From Nocardiopsis potens DSM 45234 (lineage in GTDB: Bacteria; Actinomycetota; Actinomycetes; Streptosporangiales; Streptosporangiaceae), in assembly GCF_000341105.1 (NCBI RefSeq), contig NZ_ANBB01000035.1:124001-188000 (forward strand): 64,000 bases of DNA, read 5' to 3'. The notes under the pieces were generated by a model, which saw nothing but the letters and a program-made list of their open reading frames with translations, had not been told where the DNA came from and searched no databases. Below, piece after piece: positions 1 to 8,615 of the stretch. Made by a program: the position numbers and the translations under genes. Each line of letters begins with the position of its first letter. Within the stretch, counting starts at the first letter, position 1.

Positions 1-59
1 TCAACACCTGGCGGTTCCAGGCGCTGGCCGACCGGACCCGCCCCGGCCGGGTGCTGTGA
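1..59 (+). CDS. 3' end of an upstream gene (partial)
   Basis: An open frame enters from the left edge and ends at a TGA at 57-59; its last residues read NTWRFQALADRTRPGRVL. It converges on the EF-G2 gene whose stop lies 17 bp further on. Too little is visible to name the product. The codon choice (G/C at third positions) fits a real coding end, but 18 residues cannot prove it. Confidence 0.4.
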   Translation, partial: NTWRFQALADRTRPGRVL

Positions 60-75
60 CCGGGGCGGCGGGCGC

Positions 76-2259
76 TCAGCCGCTCCTCGCCTCGGCCCGG
101 GCGTACTTCGCGGCCAGCTGCGGCGGCAGCGGCTCGTGCCGCAGGTAGCGGCGGCTGAACGTGCCGGTGCCGTGCGCGATCGAGCGCAGGTCGATCGCGT
201 AGCGGACGGTCTCCAGCCGGGGCGCCTCCGCGCGGATCAGGGTGCGGCCGCCCTCCACCGGCTCGCTGCCCACCACCCGGCCGCGGCGGGACGACAGGTC
301 GTTCATCACCGCGCCCATGTAGTCGTCGGCGACCAGCACGGACAGCTCGTCGAACGGCTCCAGCATGGACATGGAGCCCTGCTCGGCGGCGTCCCGCAGC
401 GCCAGCCGGCCCGCCTTCTGGAACGCCATGTCGGAGGAGTCCACCGAGTGGGACTTGCCGTCGTAGAGCGTCACCCGGATGTCCACGATGGGGAAGCCGG
501 AGTCGCCGCCGGACTCCATCTGGGCGCGCACCCCCTTCTCCACCGACGGGATGAACTGGCGCGGCACCACCCCGCCGACCACCTTGTCCACGAACTCCAG
601 CCCGGATCCGGAGGGCAGCGGCTCCACCTTGATCCGGCAGATGCCGTACTCGCCGTGGCCGCCGCTCTGCTTCACGTTGCGGCCGAACCCCTGGGCCGGG
701 ACGGAGAACGTCTCCCGCAGCGGGATGCGCACCTCCTCGGTCTCCACCGGCACCCCGTACCGACCGGACAGCCGGTCCAGCGCCACGTCCTGGTGCGCCT
801 CCCCGGTGCACCAGAGCACCATCTGCCCGGTCTCGCCGTTCACCTCCACCCGCAGCGCGGTGTCCTCGGCGGCCAGCCGGGCGACCGCCTGGGAGAGCTT
901 GTCGTCGTCGGCGGCGGAGGCGGCGCGCACCGCGATCGGCAGCAGCGGCTCCGGGAACGGCCAGGGCCGGATCAGCAGCGGCCGGTCCCGGTCGGAGAGC
1001 GTGTCCCCGGTCTCGGCCGGGCCGAGACGCGCCACCGCCCCGATGTCGCCCGCGATGACCTTCGGGACCGGGAGCATCCGCCGCCCCACCGGGACCGAGG
1101 GGGAGCCCAGCCGCTCGTCGGCGTCGCGCTCGGCGCGGCCCCGGTCGGCGTCGCCCCGCCCGGCGATGTGCACCGGCAGGTCGGGCCGGAGCGTCCCGGA
1201 GAAGACCCGGACCAGGCTCACCCGGCCCACGTAGGGGTCGCTGATGGTCTGCACCACCTCGGCCAGCAGCGGCCCGTCCGGGTCGCACTCCAGCCCGGTG
1301 ACCGGGCGGCCGCGCAGGTCCTCCACCTCCGGCAGCGGGCGCTCCAGCGGGGAGGGGGTGGCGCGCGGCAGCTCGTCCAGGAGCTCGGCGACGCCGACCC
1401 CGTGCGCGGGCGAGACGGCCAGCACCGGGTGGAGCCCGCCGCGGGCGACCGCGGTCTCCAGGGAGGAGACGAGCGTCTCCGGGGAGAGCTCCCGCCCCTC
1501 CATGTAGGCCTCCATCAGGGCCTCGTCCTCGCTCTCCTGGATCACCTCCTCGATCAGCGCGTCGCGCAGCTCCGCGACCCGCTCGGCGGCCCCCTCCGGC
1601 ACCGGCCCGTCGGTGGAGACCGGGCCGGGCGCGCCCCCGGCCGCGGGCCGGGTGTAGTCGTAGAACCGCCGGGAGAGCAGGCCGGCCAGGCCCTCCAGGA
1701 CGCGGTCGTCGCCCTCGCCGCGGAAGACCGGCAGGTAGGCGGGGACCACGCCGGCGCCGAACACCTCGCGGCACCGGGCCACCGTCTCCTCGAAGTCCGC
1801 CCGCGGGTGGTCGATCCGGGAGACGGCGACGGCGCGCGGCGTGCCCGCGGCGGCGCACTCCTCCCACAGCATCCGGGTGCGCGCGTCCACCCCGTCCAGC
1901 GCGGAGACCACGAACAGCGCCGCGTCGGCCGCGCGCAGCCCGGCGCGCAGGTCGCCGATGAAGTCGGCGTAGCCGGGGGTGTCCACCACGTTGAGCTTGA
2001 GCCCGGCGGCGTCGATCGGCGCGACGCTCAGGTTGACCGAGCGCTTCTGCCGGACCTCCGCCTCGTCGTAGTCGCCGACGGTGGTGCCCTCCTCCACGGA
2101 TCCGGCGCGGGTGGTGGCGCCGGAGGCGTGCAGCAGGGCCTCCAGAAGGGTCGTCTTGCCGGCACCGGTGGGGCCGACCAGCACCACGTTGCGGATGTCC
2201 GCGGGCCGGGCGGCCTCGGGAGCCCTGCCGGTGGTCGCTTGACCGGATTTGTCCGCCAT
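76..2259 (-). CDS. Elongation factor G-like GTPase (EF-G2 type)
   Basis: 727-residue translational GTPase of the EF-G superfamily. The P-loop GPTGAGKTT is at about residues 29-37, the G3 motif DTPG follows, and domains II to V continue to the C-terminus (GGVVPRQFIPSVEKG in domain IV, EPVEGGRTLIRAEAP in domain V). The G4 motif reads SRID instead of NKxD, as in the divergent actinobacterial EF-G2 paralogues, so this is probably not the housekeeping fusA. Its cellular role is not well defined. The ATG at 2259 is preceded by AAGGAAGG about 9 nt upstream. An in-frame ATG 23 codons further upstream has no ribosome site and precedes the region conserved in the family. The gene stands alone, divergent from the CPBP protease gene. 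Confidence 0.9.
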   Translation of the reverse strand: MADKSGQATTGRAPEAARPADIRNVVLVGPTGAGKTTLLEALLHASGATTRAGSVEEGTTVGDYDEAEVRQKRSVNLSVAPIDAAGLKLNVVDTPGYADFIGDLRAGLRAADAALFVVSALDGVDARTRMLWEECAAAGTPRAVAVSRIDHPRADFEETVARCREVFGAGVVPAYLPVFRGEGDDRVLEGLAGLLSRRFYDYTRPAAGGAPGPVSTDGPVPEGAAERVAELRDALIEEVIQESEDEALMEAYMEGRELSPETLVSSLETAVARGGLHPVLAVSPAHGVGVAELLDELPRATPSPLERPLPEVEDLRGRPVTGLECDPDGPLLAEVVQTISDPYVGRVSLVRVFSGTLRPDLPVHIAGRGDADRGRAERDADERLGSPSVPVGRRMLPVPKVIAGDIGAVARLGPAETGDTLSDRDRPLLIRPWPFPEPLLPIAVRAASAADDDKLSQAVARLAAEDTALRVEVNGETGQMVLWCTGEAHQDVALDRLSGRYGVPVETEEVRIPLRETFSVPAQGFGRNVKQSGGHGEYGICRIKVEPLPSGSGLEFVDKVVGGVVPRQFIPSVEKGVRAQMESGGDSGFPIVDIRVTLYDGKSHSVDSSDMAFQKAGRLALRDAAEQGSMSMLEPFDELSVLVADDYMGAVMNDLSSRRGRVVGSEPVEGGRTLIRAEAPRLETVRYAIDLRSIAHGTGTFSRRYLRHEPLPPQLAAKYARAEARSG

Positions 2260-2306
2260 GCTTCCCAACCTTCCTTCGAGCGCCGTTGTGATCTGCGGCA
2301 CTCTCC

Positions 2307-2335
2307 ACCGTCGCCCGCCGCGGCGCATATCACAA
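2307..2335 (-). promoter_or_regulatory. Possible promoter of the EF-G2-like gene
   Basis: Read on the minus strand, TTGTGA (2335-2330) is followed after 17 bp by GACGGT (2312-2307), a reasonable -35/-10 pair. The -35 half is also one arm of the inverted repeat TTGTGAT...ATCACAA (2286-2292 and 2329-2335), which could be a regulator site. Only the pattern supports it. Confidence 0.3.
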
Positions 2336-2549
2336 GGGGTGATCGGCCGCGCGCGCGGGACCGCCCGCAGGGGCGGCCCGGTCCGCCCCTGCGGCTGCGG
2401 TGATCCGGTGCGGCGGCGGGAGCGCGGGGATCCGGGCGGGCCGCGCCGGCCCCGGGCGTGTCCGGTCCGCGCGGGCCGCGCCCCGCGGCCTCCCGGGCGG
2501 TTCGACCGGAATGTGCGTCGCGGCCGTCCGCATCTCCTAGGCTGTGGCC

Positions 2550-3836
2550 GTGCCGTGGTCCGAGAGCATTCCTCAGTTCAGTCTCGTCGCGACGATCCTC
2601 GGGGTCGTGCTGCTGCTGTACGCCGCGATCGGCGAGCCGCTGCTCGGCCGCACCGCCTACCGGCGGGTGGACCGGCGCCGCGACGAGGACCCCCGCGCCC
2701 TGGTCCGGTTCTACCTGCTGACCATGGGCGTGCAGTGGGGATGGGCCGTCGCCGTCGTCGCGATCCTGCTGCTCTCCCCCGATCTGACCGCCGCCGACCT
2801 GGGCCTGCGCGCCCCCTCGGCGTTCGGGCCGCTGATCGCCGCGGTGCTCGGCTTCGCCCTGGCGCTGCTGGTGATCTGGCTGCTCACCCGGGACGGAAAG
2901 CGCTCCTCGGCGCGCCGGGTGCCCACCCTGTCCCCCTCCTACGAGCCGGGCGGGGCGACCATCTCCCGGCTGGCGCCGCGCAGCCGGACCGAGCGCCGCA
3001 CCGCCCTCGGCCTGGCGGTCACCGCCGGCGTCTGCGAGGAGCTGGTCTACCGGGGCCTGTTCACCGCGCTGGGCGTGGGCCTGGGCCTGCCGCTGTGGGC
3101 CGCGGCGGTGCTGTCCTGCCTGCTGTTCGCGCTGGCCCACCTCTACCAGGGCTGGTGGGGCCTGGTCGGCCCCGGCCTGCTGGGCGCCCTGCTCATGGTC
3201 CTCTACCTGGGCACCGGCAGCCTGCTCTTCCCGGTCCTGCTGCACATCGCGATCGAGGCGCGGTCGCTGCTGCTCACCGGGCGGGGGCGGAGGCACGCCG
3301 GGCGCGGCCGGCGCGGACGCGGGGGCCGGCGGGACGGCGGACCGGACCCCGACCCGCGGGACGCCGACCGCGAGGACGGCGGGCACGACGAATACGACGA
3401 ATACGACGGGTACGAGGACGCCGCCCGCGGCGCCGATCGGGACCTCCCCGAGCACGGCGGGGACGCCGGCCGCCGGGGCCCCGACGGGTACGGCGGCCCC
3501 GCGGAGCCGGACCGGTACCCCGGGCCGGAGGAGCACGGCGGGCGGCGCCCCTCCGACACCGCCCCCGAGGGCATCCCGGTCCCCGGAGGCGCCCCGACCC
3601 AGGCCTTCCCGCCGCCCCCGGGGCCGCAGGGGCCGCCGCCTCCGCCGCCCGGGCACCGGCCGCAGCAGGGCCCGCCGGCGCACCACCGGCCGCCGCAGGC
3701 GCCGCCCCCGGGGTACCGGCTCCCGCAGGGCCGCCCCCCGCAGGGCCCGCCCGGGCCGCCTCCCGGGGGCTTCCCGCCCCCGCCCGGACCGGAGCGGGGC
3801 GGCCGCCCCGGCCCGCTGGACGGCCCGCCCTACTGA
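2550..3836 (+). CDS. CPBP-family intramembrane metalloprotease with proline-rich tail
   Basis: 428-residue membrane protein of the CPBP (Abi/CAAX-protease) family. Hydrophobic segments fill roughly residues 10-240. The family motif EELVYRG is present (E163, E164, R168 by this start) and the second motif HLYQG supplies H197; together they form the predicted metal site. After residue 245 the sequence becomes a cytosolic, low-complexity tail rich in Asp/Gly and then Pro/Gly/Gln (GPPPPPPGH-like runs), about 180 residues long, far beyond the catalytic domain. There is no Shine-Dalgarno site. TAGGCT at 2538-2543 is 6 bp from the GTG at 2550, so a leaderless transcript is likely; GTG at 2544 is the alternative start. 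The substrate is unknown. Confidence 0.85.
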   Translation: MPWSESIPQFSLVATILGVVLLLYAAIGEPLLGRTAYRRVDRRRDEDPRALVRFYLLTMGVQWGWAVAVVAILLLSPDLTAADLGLRAPSAFGPLIAAVLGFALALLVIWLLTRDGKRSSARRVPTLSPSYEPGGATISRLAPRSRTERRTALGLAVTAGVCEELVYRGLFTALGVGLGLPLWAAAVLSCLLFALAHLYQGWWGLVGPGLLGALLMVLYLGTGSLLFPVLLHIAIEARSLLLTGRGRRHAGRGRRGRGGRRDGGPDPDPRDADREDGGHDEYDEYDGYEDAARGADRDLPEHGGDAGRRGPDGYGGPAEPDRYPGPEEHGGRRPSDTAPEGIPVPGGAPTQAFPPPPGPQGPPPPPPGHRPQQGPPAHHRPPQAPPPGYRLPQGRPPQGPPGPPPGGFPPPPGPERGGRPGPLDGPPY

Positions 3837-3859
3837 CCCGCCGCGCCCGCCCCGCGCCG

Positions 3860-3922
3860 CTCTCCGCGCCGCCGTCTCGACCGGCATCGAGGTGGCGGCA
3901 ACGCCGAGACCGGCGCGGAGAG
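3860..3922. repeat. Inverted repeat downstream of the CPBP gene
   Basis: CTCTCCGCGCCG at 3860-3871 is matched by its complement at 3911-3922, and the arms extend inward (GTCTCG against CGAGAC) with a 2-nt bulge. It lies between the CPBP stop and the next gene start and could form a long hairpin acting as a terminator for the first gene. No U-tract follows. Confidence 0.5.
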
Positions 3923-3993
3923 GTACTGCCCCTACCTCCGGACACCTGCCCGCCCCCCGGCAGCCGGAGGGCGGGATCGGGCAGGATGGTGGG

Positions 3994-4800
3994 GTGACTG
4001 ATACATCGTCCGGAATCAGCGTCCGGGAGCGCCCCGAGCGCCGGCGGCTCACCACGATCGACGGGGTCGGGATCGACTCGGTCCTGATCCGAGGGAGAGG
4101 CGGGGAGCGGCGCTCGGCCGTGGCGGTCGCCAACGGCTTCACCGGTTCCTGGCGGAGCAAGGACACCCGGATGATCGCCCGGCGGCTGCTCCCCGTCGCG
4201 GACGTCCTCCTCTTCGACTTCCGCGGGCACTACGACTCGGGCGGGGCCAGCACGGTCGGCAACGACGAGGTGTACGACCTCGACGCGGCCGTCCGGCACC
4301 TGCGCGGGCTGGGCTACGGCGACGTGTCCACCCTCGGCTTCTCCATGGGGGCGGCGGTCACCCTGCGGCACGCCGGCGCGTTCGGCGGGGTGAGCGCGGT
4401 GGTCGCGGTGAGCGGGCCGAGCCGCTGGTACTACCGGGGCACCCGGCGGATGCGGATGCTGCACTACGGGGTGGAGCGCCCGGTCGGCCGCTGGTTCCTG
4501 CGCACCGCCCGCAACGTCCGGGTGACCGACCGGGCCTGGGACCCGGTCCCGCCGGACCCCACCGAGCTGGCCGCCTGGATCGCGCCGGCCCCGCTGCTGG
4601 TGGTGCACGGCGACGCCGACTCCTACTTCCCGCTGGAGCACCCGAGGCGGATCTACGAGGCCGCCTCCGAGCCCAAGGAGCTGTGGATCGAACCGGGCAT
4701 GGGCCACGCCGAGCGGAGCATGACCCCGGAGCGGGCCGACCGGATCGCGGCCTGGCTGGAGGCCAACCGGGCCGCCCCCGAGGCTCCGGCGGAGGGCTGA
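3994..4800 (+). CDS. Alpha/beta hydrolase
   Basis: 268-residue protein with the alpha/beta hydrolase fold. The nucleophile elbow is GFSMG (S117), the acid is in HGDAD (D207 or D209) and the base is in GMGHAE (H238). FDFRGHYDSGG is the usual oxyanion-side strand and loop. No signal peptide or membrane segment, so probably cytosolic; its substrate cannot be read from sequence. GTG at 3994 is chosen because CAGGAT lies 6 bp upstream in the leaderless arrangement seen elsewhere in the window and because the residues before it are non-conserved in style. A start 34 codons upstream is possible but has no ribosome site. Confidence 0.8.
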   Translation: MTDTSSGISVRERPERRRLTTIDGVGIDSVLIRGRGGERRSAVAVANGFTGSWRSKDTRMIARRLLPVADVLLFDFRGHYDSGGASTVGNDEVYDLDAAVRHLRGLGYGDVSTLGFSMGAAVTLRHAGAFGGVSAVVAVSGPSRWYYRGTRRMRMLHYGVERPVGRWFLRTARNVRVTDRAWDPVPPDPTELAAWIAPAPLLVVHGDADSYFPLEHPRRIYEAASEPKELWIEPGMGHAERSMTPERADRIAAWLEANRAAPEAPAEG

Positions 4801-4859
4801 CGCCCGGCCGAGGGCCGCGGAGTGCACCTGCCGCCGGACCGCCGGAATCCGGCCTGCCG

Positions 4860-4907
4860 CTCCTGCGGCCCGGTCCTCCGGCGCGCCGGAGGACCGGGCC
4901 GCAGGAG
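4860..4907. terminator. Perfect 48-bp palindrome, bidirectional terminator
   Basis: Two 24-bp arms with no spacer (CTCCTGCGGCCCGG... mirrored exactly) lie between the convergent hydrolase and coiled-coil genes. No T-run on either side, so it is the U-less hairpin type common in actinomycetes. A second hairpin follows 100 bp later. Confidence 0.7.
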
Positions 4908-5005
4908 GAGCCCGCGGTCGGCTGCGCCGCGCACACCGGGGCCGAGGAGCGGCGCTCGGAGCGGCTGCGGCGAGCACCGGAGCCGGTCGCCGGAGCCGAT
5001 ACGGG

Positions 5006-5040
5006 TCGGGCGCGGCGGCCGCTCCGGCCGCCGCGCCCGA
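5006..5040. terminator. Second hairpin between convergent genes
   Basis: TCGGGCGCGGCGGCC (5006-5020) pairs perfectly with 5026-5040 around a 5-nt loop. It is just past the stop of the minus-strand gene ending at 5078, so it fits as that gene's terminator and backs up the palindrome at 4860. Confidence 0.65.
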
Positions 5041-5077
5041 GAGGACGCACGGGCCCGCCGGGGCGGGCCGCACACCG

Positions 5078-6088
5078 TCAGAAGGACGAGATGTGCACGT
5101 GGTCGTAGTGGTTCTGGGTGACGCTGCCGCGGTCCTCCATGGGCTTCCAGCCCGCGCCGGGGTTGCGGCTGTCCCAGATCTTCTGCTCCCAGATGACGTA
5201 CTTGACGCCCAGCCGGTCGGCGTTGGCCTTGGCGTACTCGGCGACGTCCCAGCCGATCTGCTGGTTGCCGCCGCTGGGCATGGCGCCGCCGGCGCTCATC
5301 ATGAAGTCGCAGGCCTGGCCGGTGCCGTGGTCGTCGGCGCTGGAGCGCACGCAGCCGACCTCGTAGGGCAGTGAGAAGTTGGCGATGATCTCGTCGCGGA
5401 TGGCGGCCATCCGCGGGGTGGCGCCGTCGAAGCCCCAGCCCTTGAGCCGGTCCGGGACCGGGCCGCCGCCGGTGCCGCCACCGCCGCCGCCGCCGGACGA
5501 GGAGTCGTCCGCGGGCTCGGGCACCTGCTCGGCCTCGTAGCGCTCGATGCGCTCCTTGATCTCGTCCTGCTTGTCCTCCAGCTCGTCGACGATCTCCTTG
5601 GCGTCGTCGAGTTTGGAGTCGGCCTCCTTGGCGGCCTTCTTCAGGTCGGCGCGGCTCTCGGTGAGGGAGAGCAGCCGCTCGCCGTTGTTGTGCGAGATCT
5701 GGCCGGCCAGGGCGGCGCTGTCCAGGGTGTCCTCGGGGGAGGAGCTCATCACCACTTCGAGGGCGGGATCGATCCCGCTGCCCTTGTACTGGGCCGCGGC
5801 GAGCTCGGAGACGTCGCCGCGGGCGCTCTCGTAGGCCTTCTCGACCTTCTCGAGGCGTTCGTCGGCCTTGTCCGCCGCGGCCTTGGCCTCCTCGTAGACG
5901 ACGAGCTCGCCGTCCAGCTCCTCGGCGAGCTTCTCCGCCTTGGAGTTGAGCTCGTCGAGCGAGGGTTCGTCCTCGTCGGCGTAGGAGGCCGGGGCGGCGA
6001 ACAGGAGGAGGGCCGCGGCGGCGGAGCCGATCACGGCGGAGGCCGCCGGGCGCGCCCGGCGGGAGGAGGGTCTGCTGTATCGAGTCAC
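5078..6088 (-). CDS. Secreted coiled-coil protein with M15-like C-terminal domain
   Basis: 336 residues. An N-terminal signal peptide (Arg-rich start, then a hydrophobic stretch ending in PASYA-D, cleaved near residue 37) is followed by a long charged coiled coil (about 45-190) like the leader region of NlpC/P60 and RipA-type proteins. A Gly/Ser linker (SSSGGGGGGGG) comes next, then a domain of about 125 residues ending at the C-terminus. That domain has DHGTGQACD and, near the end, NHYDHVHIS. The spacing HxxxxxxD...HxH is that of zinc peptidases of the M15/VanY type, so a cell-wall peptidase or wall-binding role is inferred; it resembles the ARB-07466-type C-terminal domain. The GTG at 6088 has GGAGA 8 nt upstream. 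Confidence 0.75.
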   Translation of the reverse strand: MTRYSRPSSRRARPAASAVIGSAAAALLLFAAPASYADEDEPSLDELNSKAEKLAEELDGELVVYEEAKAAADKADERLEKVEKAYESARGDVSELAAAQYKGSGIDPALEVVMSSSPEDTLDSAALAGQISHNNGERLLSLTESRADLKKAAKEADSKLDDAKEIVDELEDKQDEIKERIERYEAEQVPEPADDSSSGGGGGGGTGGGPVPDRLKGWGFDGATPRMAAIRDEIIANFSLPYEVGCVRSSADDHGTGQACDFMMSAGGAMPSGGNQQIGWDVAEYAKANADRLGVKYVIWEQKIWDSRNPGAGWKPMEDRGSVTQNHYDHVHISSF

Positions 6089-6252
6089 GTGGGGTTTCTC
6101 CGTGGAACGGGACCAGAGGGCCTCGCCCGGAAGGATCGAGGAGGGAGGGGCGCGTGATGCCTGGGGGGCCACGCGATACCCCGCCACACCATACGTGATC
6201 CGCTCGTTATCCGCCTAGCGACTCATCATCTTTTATCCAGAAACGGGACAAG

Positions 6253-6807
6253 TCACGACAAACCGCCGAAGGCGCTGGGCAGCCGGGAGGGGGCCGGCGC
6301 CGGCGCCTCCGCGCCCAGGAACCAGGAGGATTCCCGCACCGCGCGCAGGGCGTCGCGGCGCGTCTCCCGGTCCAGCCGGTCCAGGTAGAGCATCCCGTCG
6401 AGGTGATCGGTCTCATGCTGCAGCGCGCGCGCCATCAGGCCGGAGCCGCGCAGCACCACCGGCTCGTTCCGCTTGTCCACCCCGGTCACCACGGCGTGCA
6501 TGGCGCGCTCGGTCGGGTACCACAGGCCCGGCACCGACAGGCAGCCCTCCTCGCCGTCCTGCTTCTCCTCGGAGAGCTCGGTGATCTCGGGGTTGATCAC
6601 GTAGCCGATCCGGCCGTCCACGTTGTAGCTGAAGGCGCGCAGCCCCACCCCGATCTGGGTGGCGGCGACCCCCGCGTGGCCGGGGGCGTCCACGGTGTCC
6701 AGCAGGTCCCGCACGAGCCGGTCGGTATGCGCGTCGAAGCGGGTGATCGGCGTGGTGGGGGCGGTGAGGACGGGATCGCCGAAGCGGACGATGGGGCGCT
6801 TGCTCAT
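6253..6807 (-). CDS. def: Peptide deformylase
   Basis: 184-residue Fe/Zn hydrolase that removes the formyl group from the initiator methionine of nascent proteins. All three family motifs are present: GHAGVAATQIG (motif 1), EEGCLS with metal ligand C89, and HETDH with ligands H131 and H135 and catalytic E132. A Pro/Ala-rich tail of about 20 residues follows the domain. The ATG at 6807 has no Shine-Dalgarno site; TAGGCT lies 7 bp upstream on the minus strand, so the message is probably leaderless. Many actinomycetes carry several deformylase genes, so this need not be the only one. Confidence 0.95.
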   Translation of the reverse strand: MSKRPIVRFGDPVLTAPTTPITRFDAHTDRLVRDLLDTVDAPGHAGVAATQIGVGLRAFSYNVDGRIGYVINPEITELSEEKQDGEEGCLSVPGLWYPTERAMHAVVTGVDKRNEPVVLRGSGLMARALQHETDHLDGMLYLDRLDRETRRDALRAVRESSWFLGAEAPAPAPSRLPSAFGGLS

Positions 6808-6858
6808 GGCCCACAGCCTAATGCGGGCCGGACCCCGGCCGGTGCGGTCCCGCGGGGC

Positions 6859-7668
6859 TCAGGCGGCCTGCGGCTCCAGGGCGTCGTCGATGACCATCTC
6901 GATGTAGTCCAGGGCCGCGCGGCGCCGCTCCAGCGTGCTGTCGAACAGCGACGGCGCCTCGCTGCCGCGGCGCACCCGGAGGCACTCGTTGACGATCCGG
7001 TGCCAGCGCTCCGGGAAGGTGTGCAGCGCGTAGACCCCGGCCCCGGACTTCGAGGTGATCTCGCAGGTGCGCAGGGTGAAGTGGAGCCGGCTGACGCTCA
7101 GCACGCTCCACGAGGGGGCCAGCGACCCCAGCGCCGCCAGGCCGCGCGGGGTGAGCAGCCGGCCGGCCTTGGCCCGCCAGCGGCGCCACTGCTCCTCCAG
7201 GTTCCCCAGCGACCAGGTGCGCAGGCTCTCCGGGCGGTCCCAGACGGCCAGCTCGGAGGGGTGCGGGCCGCGCACGGCCACGCCCCGCTCGGCCAGCACG
7301 TGCCAGGTGATCGGGTTGAGCTCGGCGCGGGAGGAGGAGCGGTAGCGCCCGCCGACGACCGCGGCCACCGGGGCGCACTCGTCCGGGCTGCGCACCAGGT
7401 CCTCCCAGGTGAGGTGGATCCCGTTGAACTGGGGGCGGGGGACGCGGGCGCGGGTGGCGGCGTGCGCGCGGCGCAGGGCGGCCCGGTCGGTGCCGGACAG
7501 CGGGCGGGAGGCCACCACGACGAAGTCCACGTCGCTGGCGTGCGGGCGGAAGTCCCGGAGGGCGACGGAACCGGTCAGGTAGAGCCCGTCGACCAGGCCC
7601 GGCGCTTCGACGTCCGCGTTCCGCAGGAAGGTGTCCGCGACCTCTCGGACGCGCGGGTCGATCGCCAT
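6859..7668 (-). CDS. Nucleotidyltransferase, ANT(3'')-like fold
   Basis: 269-residue protein with the nucleotidyltransferase signature GSVALRDF...SDVDF (G33, S34, D46, D48), the metal-binding DxD pattern of DNA polymerase beta-like enzymes. The region after residue 120 is helical and resembles the C-terminal DUF4111 domain of aminoglycoside adenylyltransferases. The family also includes many chromosomal genes of unknown substrate, so resistance should not be assumed. The ATG at 7668 has GGAG 9 nt upstream. It lies 51 bp upstream of the deformylase gene on the same strand and may be co-transcribed with it. Confidence 0.75.
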   Translation of the reverse strand: MAIDPRVREVADTFLRNADVEAPGLVDGLYLTGSVALRDFRPHASDVDFVVVASRPLSGTDRAALRRAHAATRARVPRPQFNGIHLTWEDLVRSPDECAPVAAVVGGRYRSSSRAELNPITWHVLAERGVAVRGPHPSELAVWDRPESLRTWSLGNLEEQWRRWRAKAGRLLTPRGLAALGSLAPSWSVLSVSRLHFTLRTCEITSKSGAGVYALHTFPERWHRIVNECLRVRRGSEAPSLFDSTLERRRAALDYIEMVIDDALEPQAA

Positions 7669-8537
7669 CAGGTACTACTCCACTCTGCGTTGCGGGGCGG
7701 GGGGAGGCGCGGGGCCTTCGGCCGGCCCCGCGGGCGCGCGGTGCCGGACCGGGATCGGCGCCGCGCCGACCCCTCGTCGTCGGCACCAAGTCTGTGCGGC
7801 TCGACCCGGGATCGCAAGTGATCAGAGCCCATCGGCGTTCTGTCTCCCCACGTCAGGGGGTGTGCGGGGGTGGGCGCGGGGTGGTGCGGGCTCCCTTGAC
7901 GCCGGACTCGCCGCTCTGCTAAGGGCGCCGGCGGGTCCGAGGCTCCGGTGCATGGTACGTCCCCGACCTGGAATGGGTCACCCGCGGGATTGCATGAAGG
8001 GAAATGCGCAAAAAACGGCACCGGCGAATGCACGATCGGCGCGGTTTTCCGTATCGCGGGTTTTCCGCGACACGCGGCCGGTGGTGATTCGGAGCGTTAT
8101 GAAAACTGCGGAACCGGGTATTCTTGCTGCCTCTGATGCGTTGCCGGAGCGTCCCGGGGCGCGGGGGAGCCGGAGTTCTGCAGAGAACTCGCCCCCGTCC
8201 GCCGGAGCCCTTCCCCGGGCTCCGGTGCGAATGCGCCGCCGGCGTTCCTCCGGCCCCCCGGAAGTCCATTGGAGGAAGAGTGGCGAAGACGACCCCCGAG
8301 GAAAGCGGAAAATCGCCCGCGATGTGCTTACCATTGCCTTGGCCTCCCTTTACCTCCCGCGGACCCTGGTCGGGGCGGGGGGTTCCGGGCTGATCCCGCC
8401 GGGCCCTCCGGCGGGCGGTGCGGCCGCGCCGGCCGCGCGGAATCGCCCGGTAAAGCCGATCGGATTTCCGGAAAGGTTCCGCAGCGCCGGTGAGTCGCGC
8501 CTGCGCCGCGAGTTTCCCCGCGTGTAACACCAGGTCA
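7669..8537. other. Long intergenic region, partly AT-richer than its surroundings
   Basis: About 870 bp between divergent genes. The part from about 7,970 to 8,350 has runs such as GCAAAAAACGG and GTTATGAAAACTG that are unusual for this genome. No conserved protein is recognised on either strand; one short frame with a ribosome site is listed separately. The region may hold regulatory sequence or a decayed insertion. Confidence 0.5.
8280..8393 (+). CDS. Possible small ORF, 37 codons
   Basis: GTG at 8280 preceded by GGAGG at 4-nt spacing opens a frame starting MAKTTPEESGKSPAM and ending with TGA at 8391-8393. The second half is Pro/Trp-rich and not convincing. The +1 frame over the same DNA gives a more protein-like, amphipathic stretch (IARDVLTIALASLYLP), so a frameshifted remnant is also possible. 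No family recognised. Confidence 0.25.
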   Translation: MAKTTPEESGKSPAMCLPLPWPPFTSRGPWSGRGVPG

Positions 8538-8565
8538 TTGAAGTGAAACCATCGGCCCCTAGGGT
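8538..8565 (+). promoter_or_regulatory. Sigma-70-type promoter of the CbiX-like gene
   Basis: TTGAAG (8538-8543), a 16-bp spacer and TAGGGT (8560-8565) precede the gene at 8616 and predict a leader of about 45 nt. The hexamers and spacing are good for the principal actinobacterial sigma factor. Confidence 0.55.
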
Positions 8566-8615
8566 CAGCCGCATGTCCGGGCCGATGTCTGAAGGCGATT
8601 GCCGAGGAGGCGGAT

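Noticed and set aside
6089-6252. c-di-AMP (ydaO-type) riboswitch upstream of the secreted wall protein
   Set aside because: Such riboswitches often precede wall hydrolase genes in actinobacteria, but the conserved GGGGAACC and GGGUGAAUC blocks are not found here.
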